A stretch of 64,000 nucleotides of DNA from Podospora comata (taxonomy: Eukaryota; Ascomycota; Sordariomycetes; Sordariales; Podosporaceae). The stretch is taken from the NCBI GenBank assembly GCA_017354895.1, contig CP071497.1, forward strand, positions 4,402,001 to 4,466,000. Reading direction: 5' to 3'. The number at the start of each line of letters is the position of its first letter. Within the stretch, counting starts at the first letter, position 1. The notes under the pieces were generated by a model. That model was not told the DNA's origin and ran no database searches. It saw nothing but the letters and a program-made list of their open reading frames with translations. Of this stretch, positions 45,300 through 56,936 are shown piece after piece. The translations under genes and the position numbers were made by a program.

Positions 45300-45830
45300 A
45301 TGTTCGACTGCAAACAAATAACTCCCATGTGTCAAGCCATTTCTGAGCAAGCTAATCACGCAACAATCAATTTCACTACCTCACGGATCACCGAGCTGTT
45401 TCAGGATACTTGTATACAGTTACTTAAAGACACGGTGTCTCAGTTAGTTCCACCCCTACAAGTCTTCATTAAGGCTGTCCTTCGTCAATCACAAGTCAAG
45501 GTCTCGACCGTCCTCTATGCGCTGGCGTTCGTAAAGCGCTTACGATCCAAACTAACAATATCTCAAATCTATCCATGCTCTCTACATCGGATATTCTTAG
45601 CATGTTTAATCCTCGCGGACAAATGTGTCAACGACAGTTGCTATTCAAACTACGCGTGGTCAGAATTTAGTTGCACACATTGGGATGATCACTGCTTTTC
45701 TCTTAGCATGAAAGATATCGCAATCGCTGAAAGACAACTGTTAGAGATTTTAAGATGGAGGGTTTTAATTGTAGAGAGTGAGATTGAGTCAGAGCTTAGT
45801 TGTTTGTTATATTACAAAGCACAGTATTAA
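45300..45830 (+). CDS. PCL/PHO80-type cyclin-like protein, 176 aa
   Basis: Single open frame of 176 aa. Residues ~45-155 match the fungal Pcl-type cyclin fold. Helix 1 region PPLQVFIKAVLRQSQVKVST is followed by LYALAFVKRLRSKL, then HRIFLACLILADKCVNDSCY in place of the family's HRIFLAALILAAKYLNDSS. The ending is FSLSMKDIAIAERQLLEILRW, corresponding to the ERQLLxLLDW motif. Pcl cyclins bind the CDK Pho85 and steer it to substrates in cell-cycle or nutrient pathways. The conserved Lys/Asp at the CDK interface (ADKC..ND) are present. The protein is shorter than most homologues and sits in the accessory region away from any conserved neighbour, so it may be an accessory paralogue. No intron is needed. 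Confidence 0.8.
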   Translation: MFDCKQITPMCQAISEQANHATINFTTSRITELFQDTCIQLLKDTVSQLVPPLQVFIKAVLRQSQVKVSTVLYALAFVKRLRSKLTISQIYPCSLHRIFLACLILADKCVNDSCYSNYAWSEFSCTHWDDHCFSLSMKDIAIAERQLLEILRWRVLIVESEIESELSCLLYYKAQY

Positions 45831-46008
45831 TGACAGATGTCAGATAGTTGTATAAACCAGGTGCACCGGCGACGGATTCATTTTAGGTACTATCAGTGGT
45901 ATGTATATAACAAACGGAATCGAGAAAAGAACTCTCAAACGGTATACGATCATTGCTCTTAATTATCTCCTCGATAAGTAAATATACGTTATCTATAGCC
46001 CCGTTCCA

Positions 46009-46191
46009 TTAAGCCTTTATATCTCTTTGACTAGTGGGCCGCTTGCTAGTACCTACCTTGCACTTTTTCTTGGCCCAGTGCTCGTTTCTTGCCGTCGACT
46101 GTGTGAATTCCCTACCGCATTCAGGGCAGGTCACCTTCGTTGTTTGTCCCGACTTTTCACACTGGTGCCGCATGAGGTTTGCTTCTGACAT
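46009..46191 (-). CDS. Small zinc-finger protein, 60 aa
   Basis: ATG at 46191, stop at 46009-46011. It contains a C2HC-type finger CPECGREFTQSTARNEHWAKKKC at about residues 22-44, with C22, C25, H38 or H39 and C44 as candidate ligands. A second, partial His/Cys pair lies before it (MRHQCEKSGQ). The C-terminus is Lys/Arg/Ser-rich and could bind nucleic acid. It may be the last exon of a larger gene that includes 46565-46217 upstream. Function unknown. Confidence 0.5.
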   Translation of the reverse strand: MSEANLMRHQCEKSGQTTKVTCPECGREFTQSTARNEHWAKKKCKVGTSKRPTSQRDIKA

Positions 46192-46216
46192 TCTATTTTA
46201 GAGGGGACATCGACTT

Positions 46217-46565
46217 TTATTTTCTTCGTATTTGTGCCTTGCACGCGTGCAGGCAAAGCGTGAGGAACGACCTTTTCTTCTCATCGTAGGCTTTGTAATC
46301 CCCTCCTGGATTTGTCAACCATATTTCCCCAACATGATCAACGTTGGACACTACATATTGAGTGTCATCTTTGCTGACAATAAAGACATTTCCCTCATAC
46401 AGTTTCGTTGCCGCCTTTTTCTCTGTCGACGCTTTTCCTGTTAGCTCTCTATCGTATAGCGGAGAGAGGTAACGTACCTTGACTTGGCCCCGCCTTATCG
46501 CACGTTGCAGCCTGGTTGTCTGCTGCGCCATCACCTTCAACAGCATCGAATTTCCGCTTGCGCAT
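46217..46565 (-). CDS. Unrecognised 102-aa protein, two exons
   Basis: Exon 1 is 46565-46478 and exon 2 46437-46217, with a 40-nt intron (GTACGT, branch GCTAAC, acceptor ACAG). The frame continues across the join (GPSQ|GKASTEKK). The N-terminus is basic (MRKRKFDAVEGDGAADNQ), possibly a nuclear signal. The remainder (KLYEGNVFIVSKDDTQYVVS, GEIWLTNPGGDYKAYDEKKR) is compact and hydrophilic. I do not recognise it. It lies directly 3' of the kinase fragment on the same strand and could be its last exons, although I could not join them in frame. Confidence 0.5.
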
Positions 46566-46623
46566 CTGTAGCCGAGTGGTTGTATGATCTGGCCAGTTAG
46601 CGTCTGGCCTATTTCAAGTTGCC

Positions 46624-47085
46624 TTATTCAGTACCTTGCATGAATTTATTGTATGACTCGTCGTCATCGGGATTGTTGACTATGGCATCAACGGCTTTGT
46701 CGACATCGGGGCGATAGAGAAGGTGGGAAAGCTTACGGCGACGGAAAGATTCCGGACCACGTGTTCGAAGAAGCTCAAACTCTGCATCCTCCAGCTTCAT
46801 GATTTCTTCAATCGAATAAGACAAGCCTAAAAACTTCAGCGCATTGCAGTCCCAATCTCGCAATTGCTTATGCCTGCCTCCTCCGCGACTCTCCTTTCTA
46901 AAGATCCTCTGATCAACACGTAGAAAGTTGTGGAGCCTTGGATCCCCATGAACAGCCCCTTTTTTCGTAAGCAGGTTATATATATTCTGGAGTTCCTCGA
47001 GAAGGTCCGGATTCCCTACCTCTTCAGTCTCCAATCGTTCAATGCCTGAAGTAGTGCGAAATACGGCCTCCCACGTCGTTGTACA
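46624..47085 (-). pseudogene. Protein-kinase-like C-terminal fragment
   Basis: The frame reads TTWEAVFRTTSGIERLE..., then LLEELQNIYNLLTKKGAVHGDPRLHNFLRV. HGDPRLHN replaces the HRDLKPxN catalytic loop, as in fungal kinase-like (APH/Fungal kinase) proteins. RDWDCNALKFLGLSYSIEEI follows where the DFG-type region is expected. It has no N-lobe: upstream it runs into inverted repeat R1 and a stop. The same gene piece appears in R1 at 24.66-24.74 kb, truncated even further. Therefore the gene is a fragment cut by rearrangement or LTR insertion. Confidence 0.65.
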
Positions 47086-47481
47086 TGGCTAATGACCGCA
47101 GCGCTCTAAAATGGTCTTTTCCCTGCAGGTATCCATGTCGCCGTGTCGCCGCGGCGGGTTACAGCCAGCACGTGTATAGAAAGTATCTCCCACCTGCATA
47201 TTTCCTCTCTGACGTGTATAGAATATCATGGCCCGATCATCCTGATCACTTCCTGATCGGCTAGTCCTTATCTAATCTAACGATTGGCTGAGGGCACCTC
47301 GCCGTCATGCCCGTTAGCTTAACTGTGACAGCTTGGCAAACCCAATGCCGCGGTTTTGCAGGGTAGCTCACACAGTGGGGATCGCAGAAAACAAGGGCTT
47401 CGGAAGTGGGAAGTGATTTTTAGCGTGCCATTCCTGCCAGTCCGCTGCCCGCTCTGTAACCCCAAGAAACAGGGGTTTCAG
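47030..47481 (-). repeat. Inverted repeat R1, right copy
   Basis: Reverse complement of 24335-24738 with about 82 extra bp (around 47097-47180). It begins inside the kinase fragment (47030) and ends at GTAACCCCAAGAAACAGGGG. A TGTGACA at 47326-47332 marks the end of the LTR-like part. Confidence 0.85.
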
Positions 47482-48471
47482 AGGTTGACTTCTATCTTAA
47501 CTGGGCATTTTTAACAATATTTTCGGCGTACCGTAAACCACCTTTTCCACATGTGGCTATTGGTTGCCCAGGTCTCGTCACTGAAGGCCACTTTTTCCCA
47601 ATCTTCCGGGCGAGGCCGAAGTGCCAATTGCTTTTGAGATAAACAGGGGGTTTTTACAGTGGAGCTCCTGATTCCTTAGTTGAGCTTTCCAACAATGAAT
47701 TTTATTACTTCTGTCTTGTCGTCCTCACCCTCTCTGCCTTCTTCTCCCCTGTCTCACTTTTCTATGTCCTTATTGTGTTAAGTATCGGTATGTCCTGCTG
47801 CAAGTCTCATCCTTGCTTAAGGACCAGATATTCTTCATCCCCAGCAGTGATCCTTACTTCCAGCAGGCTCTGCAGTTTGTATATTCTCTTGGACGTGAGG
47901 TAGATCTATCGAACAACCGCCTTCAACCGCACTCGCCCAGGTCACCTTGTCACCAGTGACATTATGGGTGATTATATTCAGGTCAGCCGTCCTTTCATCA
48001 ATAGCAGCAACGATTACACTAACATATTAAGTGTGAATACTCTTGCGGTCACTTCCGCTGGATTGCCTCAGTATGGTGTAGTGATTGTCTTATCATTCAC
48101 GAAATACGTAAACGCAATGTCACTAATTTCATATACAAGGATGAGGCTTGCGGCAGGTTTTAAAACACCGCCCCGTCATATATCTTTAACTAATCCGAGA
48201 GCAGGAGAGTGCAAGCCCAAGCCCTCATGTTGGTCACGGTGGGAGGACATCATCAAGTGGATATCGGGGAACAAAAGCGGAAGTGGTGGCCAAGCAAGAA
48301 TATAATGGTCTAAGCCGGGCATTAGCTCAGAAAACTCCCGATGCTCAGACTCTCTGGGAGGATGTGTGGATTCGACTGATTGACGGGCTTGAAGCAATTA
48401 TTGGTGTTCAATTTCAATCAGTGGCCTCAAGATCACTGGCCACGTGAGCTGATAGTCAACTGTCACTGATG
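47482..48471. other. Mosaic non-coding region with R3 fragment
   Basis: About 1 kb of GC-normal DNA. It includes an inverted piece of R3 at 47632-47694. A short frame at 48270-48447 reads like protein (KTPDAQTLWEDVWIRLIDGL) without a recognised family. No intact gene. Confidence 0.45.
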
Positions 48472-48970
48472 TGTTTGTCGGTCCAGTCGGCCCACAGAGC
48501 GATCTGGACCAAAGAAACGGCCCATGGGAAAACGCTAGACGGAACGGTTCAAAATTCTGGTCGAAGTCACGGGTCACGTCGCCTTCGCTTAGAATTTTTT
48601 ATTGAAGGAGATTTAGAGAATGAGCGGGGTACTATAGACCAATGTCGTTAGCCTCCGAGGGCAGTTACTGATCGTAATTATTACTATAGCTGAGGCTAGG
48701 GCCTAGAAAGTAATCGATGGATCCCATAGTTCCGTCGCGAAAGGTTACATGTCGCGGATGTAGCGTGTGATAGGCGTCGGCCCAAGCCTTACGGCTTACA
48801 CTAGGTCGCGGGTTCGAGGTTAAGGAAGGCGTATCGTAGAATTCATGAATTAGACTTCCCACAGTAGAGCTTATTTTGTGAGGATGGCATGGATTGTAAA
48901 TTGAGTTAAAGGGGCGGAGGCGAAATAATGAAGCTAGCTGTGCTTTGAAATGGGGTAGAAATACCATGAA
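48472..48970 (+). repeat. Dispersed repeat R4, little-mutated copy
   Basis: About 500 bp matching 29158-29662. This copy keeps most C and G residues and is the better guide to the original sequence. Its right end abuts a 64-bp piece shared with 34178-34241, then the relic of the repeated gene family. Confidence 0.85.
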
Positions 48971-48972
48971 GT

Positions 48973-49948
48973 TTAACAACTTTGTACGGTTAGACCTGGC
49001 CGTTCAAGTGGTGTGTGCTATCCCCGCCGTCCACCTGACTGACAGTTTGGTCACGGAAAGTCCCCCTTGGTGGGCCGACCGAGATCTGACACTTGAAGCA
49101 TCATGTCGGACATTTGTCCACAATGAGCTCCGCCGCGTCCCGGAACATTTCATATGCTGGCAGTTAGAAACTGCAAGGCTTATCTTGCACAGCTTTCCCC
49201 ACCAGGAACTTGATGACAAGTAAGTACTGAGCTACCCGCCGGCTACCCGCCACCTGTCGTGCTAACAGTGTAGGTTTATTGAGAAAGGGCAGGCCTTCTT
49301 CCCGTTGGTGTTTCCGGCCCTGTACGAGATCTCGGCAGACACCCTGAGCTTGGATGAAATCAAAAGAGGCGTCGACGTGTGCATAGCCGCCTCCGCTTTT
49401 GGATCTCCCCACACGAAGGAGCGAACCCTCGATGTGGCCCAAATTTTGCTACAGCGGGTTTCTTCCTCACCCCTCCGCCTAGCTGTCCAACTCCGCCAAG
49501 CAGCTCTCCGTTTGTTGAACGGCAAACCACCAGCCATCACCTTCAACGCGGAGTCAAGAACAAAGGGTAACGCGCTGCTCGGGGAGTTCTTGCTTGTCCA
49601 AGCACAAAGTGCCGCCGAACAGGGCCATATTTCTCGATCGTGGCAGTATCTAGACCAATGGACACCCGCCTATATAGCACAGCCCTCTCTCCTTAAAAGC
49701 ATTATAAGCTTCCGCTTTAACTTGATGAGGGGGAAGCTATGCCGCTACAAGGGTACTTTTGAGAAATCGCGCTTGTGCCTCGAGCCACTAAGCTCCCAAT
49801 ATCTTATACCTCGACCTTAGTTCCTTTCTAAACTCCACTTTATCGTAGTATACGGAGAGCTCGCTTTATAAAATAAAGGGATTACTTTACTAGTAAAAAT
49901 AGTTATTACGATAAGCCTATATAAACGGCCCTTACACCTAAGTCGGGC
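48973..49948 (+). pseudogene. Repeated gene family member, 5' part, split by Gypsy insertion
   Basis: From about 49050 this reads as the same protein as 38417-40161, starting within it (PPWWADRDLTLEASCRTFV aligns with DPWWAHRNFELPESSRTFI). The intron is conserved in position (49220-49273; GTAAGT, GCTAAC, GTAG). The frame is open to 49820. After that TAG and TAA stops appear, yet the similarity continues (LHFIVVYGELAL against LHLIAVYTELGL) up to 49948. There the Gypsy element is inserted. The 3' part resumes at 57385. The N-terminal ~150 residues are missing. Confidence 0.8.
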
Positions 49949-50396
49949 TGTGACGAACCCCTATCCAGAACCTCTGAAAGGGATACTGGTTGAAGGCACT
50001 TCTGAATAATCCTGGTTCGGTACAGCTAAACAGTGTACAACAAATGGCTTGTCTCAATGTAATCACAAGATACCGTGACTACAAGCTTGAATTGCATACT
50101 GCGGAACTGTCTATCTACGCCAGCCAGTTCCTCCGTATATATAGATCCTGGGACCCTAAGGTGCTCGCCCTGCTACGGCCCCGATCACCCATAGCACATT
50201 GCATCCTGCAACGTGCTCGTCGTGCTATACCTCAGATCACCCGTAGCATCTTGCATCCTGCAGAGTGCTCGTGTGTCTTGGCGCCATAGCACTTTCGTCC
50301 AGCCCTGACTAGCTATCTCCTGACTTCCCTAATGATTGGCTAGGGACGCCCTGCGCCCCACATATAGCGCGACCTGCCGTTAGGTTAATTGTAATA
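49949..50396 (-). repeat. 3' LTR of the Gypsy element
   Basis: Bases 49949-50306 are almost identical to the solo LTR at 30227. The inward ~90 bp carry C-to-T / G-to-A changes, including the terminal TGTGACA now TGTAATA. On the coding strand this is the 3' LTR. Confidence 0.93.
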
Positions 50397-50400
50397 TAAT

Positions 50401-50412
50401 GCCCCTCCTCTT
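50401..50412 (-). other. Polypurine tract
   Basis: The minus strand reads AAGAGGAGGGGC just before the 3' LTR. This is the expected second-strand primer and fixes the element's orientation. Confidence 0.75.
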
Positions 50413-51175
50413 AGGTCGACGCTTCGGCGATTATATCCCTAAAATAGTTACCGATCCTCTATTTCCCTTTAGTATTTCTACTATAGGTTTCTCTCCTTTT
50501 TTACCGTAGCCGCTATATCTAACTATATAAAGAAATTAATTTATACGAGTACCGACCATCGCCGCGATTAAATATACTTCCTCGAGAAATTCGGTTTTAT
50601 TATATCCGAATATACCTATTATAAGGAAAATAACTTTAAATACGTAATTTCCTCTTAGTACGACCGATACCTCCCTTATATTAACTCGAGCCGTTCCTAT
50701 TATAATATTTATAATATAGATCGTAAGTCCTTTCCTTTACCTATCCTTTACTCTCTAACTTATTTCGGTAATCCGCCCTTTTATTAAAGAAAAGAAATAC
50801 CTAAATACCGAAAAGTAAATTACTTTAAGTAAGTTTCTTCGTCTCGAGGTATAATCGCGTGCCCTTAAGGTCCGCGCCCTCGCTACTTTCCGTCGTAAAT
50901 CTCGGCTTTTTAAGGAGGAGGAGAGAGAGTTTTTTACACGACTTGCTACCCCGCATGGCCCGCCGATAGCGGATGGCCCTACCGCTCTGCCTTCCGACTT
51001 CTCCTTTTTAGATCTTTCCTTAAGCTTCGACTAGCTACCTAACCTTTCCCTAGATCCGGGCACGGCCGGTCCTTCCTTCCTAGCCGCGCAAGATACTACT
51101 AGTAGCGCGCCTTTCACTTCTTAAGGTAATTAAAACGCGTAATAGTCTTTATATTTAGGTCTCTTTATACCTTCT

Positions 51176-51247
51176 AACCTCGTAGTATAGTACATAGTAC
51201 GTCGGTTTCTTTTATCGAAGGCGCGGGTTCGATTCCCGCCGGGGTTC
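51176..51247 (+). other. tRNA-like cloverleaf inside Gypsy element, copy 1a
   Basis: 72 nt fold as a full cloverleaf. Acceptor AACCTCG pairs with CGGGGTT (all seven pairs allowing one G-T). The D arm is GTATAGTACATAGTAC, the anticodon stem TCGGT/ATCGA with loop TTCTTTT, and the T arm GCGGG/CCCGC with loop TTCGATT. The formal anticodon is CTT (Lys), but position 37 is T, which is abnormal. It lies on the strand opposite pol, between integrase and the 3' LTR. Probably a tRNA-derived module rather than a working tRNA gene. Confidence 0.7.
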
Positions 51248-51395
51248 TTCCGTATTTAAGTTTATAAATATAGTCCGTGAACTTAAGTACGGTTTTTTTT
51301 TTATTTTAACTGCCCCGTCGTAGTATACTCTCGACCTTTCCTACAGTAATAGAAGCGTATAGTATTAATTAGGCCTAAATTCCCTTATATTTATT

Positions 51396-51466
51396 AACCT
51401 TATAGTATAGCGTATAGTACGTCGATTATTACGTCGGAGGTATAGGTTCGATTCCTATTAAAGTTC
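51396..51466 (+). other. tRNA-like sequence inside Gypsy element, copy 1b
   Basis: A second tRNA-like unit 149 bp downstream. The acceptor AACCTTA/TAAAGTT pairs with one mismatch, the D region is GTATAGCGTATAGTAC, and the T arm is ATAGG/CCTAT around TTCGATT. The anticodon arm does not pair well. Probably decayed. Confidence 0.5.
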
Positions 51467-52339
51467 TTTTAGTTTTATTTTATAATTATTTAGCTATAGG
51501 CTAAGGCTAGATTTTTTTATTTACTTAAGTTTTAATTAATTTAAGTATCGTTAATAAAATTCCTTTTATTTATTTAAGTAATTAAGGTATACCTATAGTT
51601 CCTATAAATTATTTATAGCCGGATATCCTAATTAACTAATTAAATACTTTAATTTACTTTTATTAAACCGTAAATTTAATATTTTTTCTATATTATACTT
51701 TTCTTTTTTATCCTCCGCTATTACTAATATATTAGCCTTACTTACCGGTAGTATAGGCTCCAAAAGTAAAATATAAAAAGTATATAACTATAAACGTATT
51801 ATACTAAGTAATTTTAGTTCGAATACCGTCTTCGATATTTTCCTTTTAATTTTAAACGGGTCTACTCTTCTATAGTTTAGTTTCTTATTAGGTTTTTTAA
51901 TACGTAAATTATATATAAAAAGGAATATTATATTTCCCCCTTTAAGGTAAGGTCCTTCGAGCCTTTTAATATTATAATATTTTTATATTCTTTCCCTTAT
52001 AAACTCCAATTTTTATTTAAACTTACTATAAAATATATATATTTTATTTACTTTAACCCTAGCCTTAGGTACTTTAACCGTAAGTTTCTACCGTAGGTCT
52101 ACCTCGTAACTGAAATTCGCGAAGAAGGGTATAACTCTTATAGTTTCCGTTAGTAATATATTATATACTAACTATACTATAAGTAGTAATTTAACCTAAT
52201 CGTTTTACTTAAAATTAATATAATTCTATAAATACTATTTTACGATTTAGTTAAGCCGTTTATCTAAAGGTAGTAAACTAATAACGCTTTACTTATTACC
52301 TCTAGCCTCGTTATTAATGCTTTTTAAAACTTTAATATA

Positions 52340-54010
52340 AATTTAGTATCGCGGTCCGTAATAAACTTATTTAATTATATATATATTACTATAATATACC
52401 GTAGTACTATATTTACTAATTACTTTACTAACTAGGTTTCTTTATACAATAAAAAGTATATTTACTTAATAAATTTATTAATTACTATTAATATATTATT
52501 ATATTTAACGCCGGTTATTATATTTTTAAACTTTAGTAATTTAATAATAAAGTTTATTATAATTAAATTCTATAGTTATTCCGCTACTAGTAATAGCTCT
52601 AAAAATCTATAAGGCTTATACTTTATAACCTTCGTTCTTTTATACGTATAGTATAATTAAATAATTTCCTTAATATCGTCCTTAATCCTTAATTAATTAA
52701 AGTATTACTTAATCTTTTCTATAGTTTTAGTAATACCTATATATTTTCCGAGCTTCGATACGTAAATCTCTATTACTAATATCGTTTTATTATTTAGTTT
52801 TACGTACGCTCGATTCTTATACTATAGTTTTCCTTAACTATTTTTCTAAATACTCTATAGCTCTAGCTCTTCCTACTAGTATTACTTTATAATATCGTTA
52901 CCTAACTTCTTTTAATATTTATTAGAAATAGCTTTTTTACGATATATTACGTAATACTTTATTTACGGTTATAGTAGATACTTAAAAGTATTATCTAGCG
53001 CCTCCGTAAGTAATAATAGTAATTCCCTAAATATATTTTTATAGTAATTAGCTCGCTGGGTAAATATATTTACCTTAACGTTCTCCGACCCTTTTTTATA
53101 ATTAATTTAAAAATTAAATTCCGAAAGAAACTTTAATTATTATATTTACCGCGCGTTAAGGACCTTCGTAATAATAAAATACTATAGATTCTTATAATCC
53201 CTATAGACCTATATTTTATATTTAATACCGTTAAAGTATAGCCTTTACTCCTCGAACGTTTCGATAATAGCGAATAGCTTTTTATTATAGATTAAATAAT
53301 TTTAACGTACTTCCTTAAGCTTTTTCGAAAAGAAAGTTATTAAGTATAGCTTACCGTTATCGTTTTACTATCCTAACTATTTACCGATCGTATAGTTTAA
53401 TATATTTACTTCGACCTTAAATAATCGATTAGGATTTAGTAATTTAAATACCGGGTCCTTTAAAATAACTTTTTTTAACTCCTAAAAGGCTTACTTTTCT
53501 TCCTACCCCCACCGGAATTTTATATTTTTCTTAATTAAGTAATTAAATAGTTACGCGATACTTATATATTTATGGATAAATATCTAATAGAAATTCGTAA
53601 ACCTTAAAAATTCTTTAATATATATTTATAATTACGGCGTAAGCTAGTCCTTAATTACTATAATTTTTTTAAGTTCTATACGTACCTTACTTAACGATAT
53701 TAAATATCTTAAATATATTATTTTTTATACGTAGAACTCGCTCTTTTCTTTATTAATTAAAAGTCCGGCTCTATATAGTGCGTCGAGTATCTCTCGTACG
53801 TATCGCTTATACTCCTCTAAAGTACGTAAGTAAATAAAAATATCGTTAAAATAATATATTATTATTTTATCGAAGTACTTCTATATTATATAGTTAACGA
53901 AAGATTAAAACGTCGCGGGCGTATTAGTTAACCTAAATAGTATTACGAAATACTCGAAATAATTATGGGGTATACGAAATACTATTTTCTATTCGTTTCC
54001 TTTTTTAATT
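52340..54010 (-). pseudogene. Gypsy pol relic (RT, RNase H, integrase)
   Basis: On the minus strand I can follow RT (FEYFVILFRLTNTPATF for the FEYxVMPFGLxNAPATF motif, then YFNDIFIY), RNase H with VYRDYKNLQYF-like sequence for the VxTDHKNLxYF motif, and an integrase piece with ITDRDTKF. Stops occur every few codons, mostly TAG/TAA in place of CAG/CAA/TGG. Confidence 0.88.
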
Positions 54011-56936
54011 TATATATAAGTATATCCGATAAATATATTTAAACGTATAAAGTATCGCGTCCCTACTAGTTAACTCCGTAATTTAAATATTAACGGTAGT
54101 AAATAATTATTTTTTACCGTTTCGTTATTTATTTACTAATAATCTATATATAATCGTAAACTATTATCCTTTTTCGGTATAAAGAATATAGGATATTTTA
54201 TTAGCGATATAAATTCCTTAATATATTTTTTTTTTAAATTTTTATTTAAGTATTTCCGTAGTTCCTTACTTTACTTATTATTAATATAATAAACCTTAAA
54301 TAACTATAATTTAACTCTTTCTTTTAATTTAATTTTATAATTTTACGGCCCTCGCTCTAGAAGCCCCTCTAAATACTTTACTATAAAGGCTAAGTATCCT
54401 CGATATTTTACCGGTATTACCTTTTTCTTATCCTTTTCTATATTATTATAATAAATATATTTATTAACTTCCGATATTTCTATTAACGTCGTTAACCCTA
54501 CTTCTTTAATTTTATTACTTATATCGATAAAATATACTATTATTTCTTAGGCTCCTTACGGTAGTACCGTGGAGGGTACTTATCTTATACTTTACTTTAT
54601 ACGTACTCCTAATCTCCTATCGTTAATTAAATACTTTTAAAGCTCTTTTAATCGTAAGTAATTACTATTCCTCTAATCGCTATTTAAATTATAGTTTTTA
54701 TATTATAGTTACTTTAGGATTATATCTTTCGAAGGTCCTATATTTATAATATCGAAAATAATTAAAATTATTTTTCCTTCGACTATAATATTTAAAAGTA
54801 ATATTTCCTTATAGACTTTTTATATAAAAAATAGTCTTTATATAATAATTTATTCTTTTTTTTTTTTTTTTAATATACGGGCCTAATATACGAATTATAG
54901 CGAAATTAAATTTATTTCCGTATTACCGTCTATTAATACTACTACTTAAATATCCTTTTAGTATATTATAACTTAAAGGTATTTATTTTTCTTATTTTTT
55001 CCCTATACGGTAGCGACCTCGTTAACGAGCGCCGGGTTATTATCTTATACCTTTACTTTATATTAATATTTACGAAAATACTATTTATAATCCGTTAAAG
55101 GTTAACGGCCCTCGCGAAGGGCCGTAAGTCGTTTCTTAAGCGGTTATATCGTTTAAAAGCGTTCTTTTACTTCGTATTAATTAACTATATAAAGTCTTTT
55201 AACTATACTTGCCTAGCTTCCTCTTACGAGTATATACTATCGTTTATATTCCTGCCGTCTATATACTTAAAGTAGTATTTTATATACTTTAAAGTAAATT
55301 ATATTACTTAAAGGCTATCCTTTACTTTAACCGGGTCCTAAACCTTTTATAAAATATAATCGTTTAGTTCCTTTTAAGCTTTTTCCTATCTTACTATAGT
55401 CCTTTTAACTAATTATAATTTACCTTCCTTACTTACTTTATATACCGGCCAATAGCCGTATAGTAACTTACTTTAATAGTACTTTATATATTTATATATA
55501 ATATACTAAAACTAAAGTACTTTCCGATACTTCGAATACCTAAAATAAAATTATATTATATTTCCCTTATAGGGTATATATTATATAAATATAAATATAT
55601 TTCTTAGTAACTTCGCGATCCTAATATTAATAACTTTCTTAATAATATTTATAGTAACTCGTACTACTTAATCCTATAATATTTATATTTAAAAATCTCC
55701 TTCTTTGTACTTCGCCTTTAGCCTTTTTATTACTTCCCGTAGTTCCTAGAACTTTATATTCTTTTATTTAGTATATTAATTAAAGTCTTCCTCGAAACTT
55801 ACCGCTCCGCCCTATTAATACCCGATAATTACGATTTTTATAACCCTCGGTCCCCTTAATATAGTAATTACTATAATCTCTTTTTTCTATCCGAATCTTT
55901 TAAGTACCTTATAGTTTTTCTTAAAGTATTTTACTTTACTATAGTTAAAATATTTAAAGTTATTTCTACCTTAGCCCCGGCCTTATAGTCTCTATTACTA
56001 TATAGCGTCGATCTCTATCGGTCTTACGTATATAGTATTAAAGTAATTAATATTAAAATATTTTTCCTTTTACTTATCGTTAGGGCAATTATTACCGAAG
56101 TATCCTTTATTATTATTATTACTATAGTAACCCCTACTACTTCTTTTCTCCGTACGCCGTTAAAATTACCGATCGTTAATCCGAATAGCTATAGTAATAT
56201 ATTTATCGATAATATTAAGCTTTAACTCCTTATATAACTTATCCTTTACCTTTTCCTTAAGGCCGTTATAAAAGAGCTATATTAATCCTTTATCGTTAAT
56301 AGTACTACGTAGGTTATCGATTTTAAATAAAGTCGCGTAATTAGCTGTTAAGTACGTTTAATGTAGGTTTGCGAGCCTCTTTTATACGCGCTTTACTTTA
56401 TTATACTCCTTAAATACCTCCTTAAGTTTAGTCTTAAAGATATAATAGCTCTCGAAATATTCTATAGTAATCTTCTTTTAGTTCTCCGGCTCCTACTTAT
56501 AATAATTATCGAGGATAGACTCGAATTACGCGAAAGCCCTATCCTTAAGTTTAATAGCCGCGAAAATTACCTTTAATTTTTTATTAATAAATTAATTTAA
56601 GTAATAACGAAAATAAGTTTTAAGCTAAATTAAAAATCCTTTAAACTTTGCCTTTCCTCCTCTATAGCGCTCCGGTACCGGGAACTTAACGGTTAATTTA
56701 AGTACGGTCGTAATAATAATAATCTACTCCCGGATTTACTAAGTTTCTTCTTTAAACTCCCTAAAGTACTTAACGACCTATTCTATAATAGTAAATATAG
56801 GTCTAGTACTAGTGGAAGGTCCCTCGCTACCTAGGCTAGGCGGGACGCCTCCTATCTAAATATTTTTAAGTTCGGCTATAGTAATAAAAAAATACCTTTA
56901 ACTTATCTATAATAGAGTTAAAGTAAGTATATAACG

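Noticed and set aside
24335-47481. The accessory block as a Starship-type giant transposon
   Set aside because: No tyrosine-recombinase captain gene (DUF3435) was seen at either edge; inverted repeats alone are not enough.
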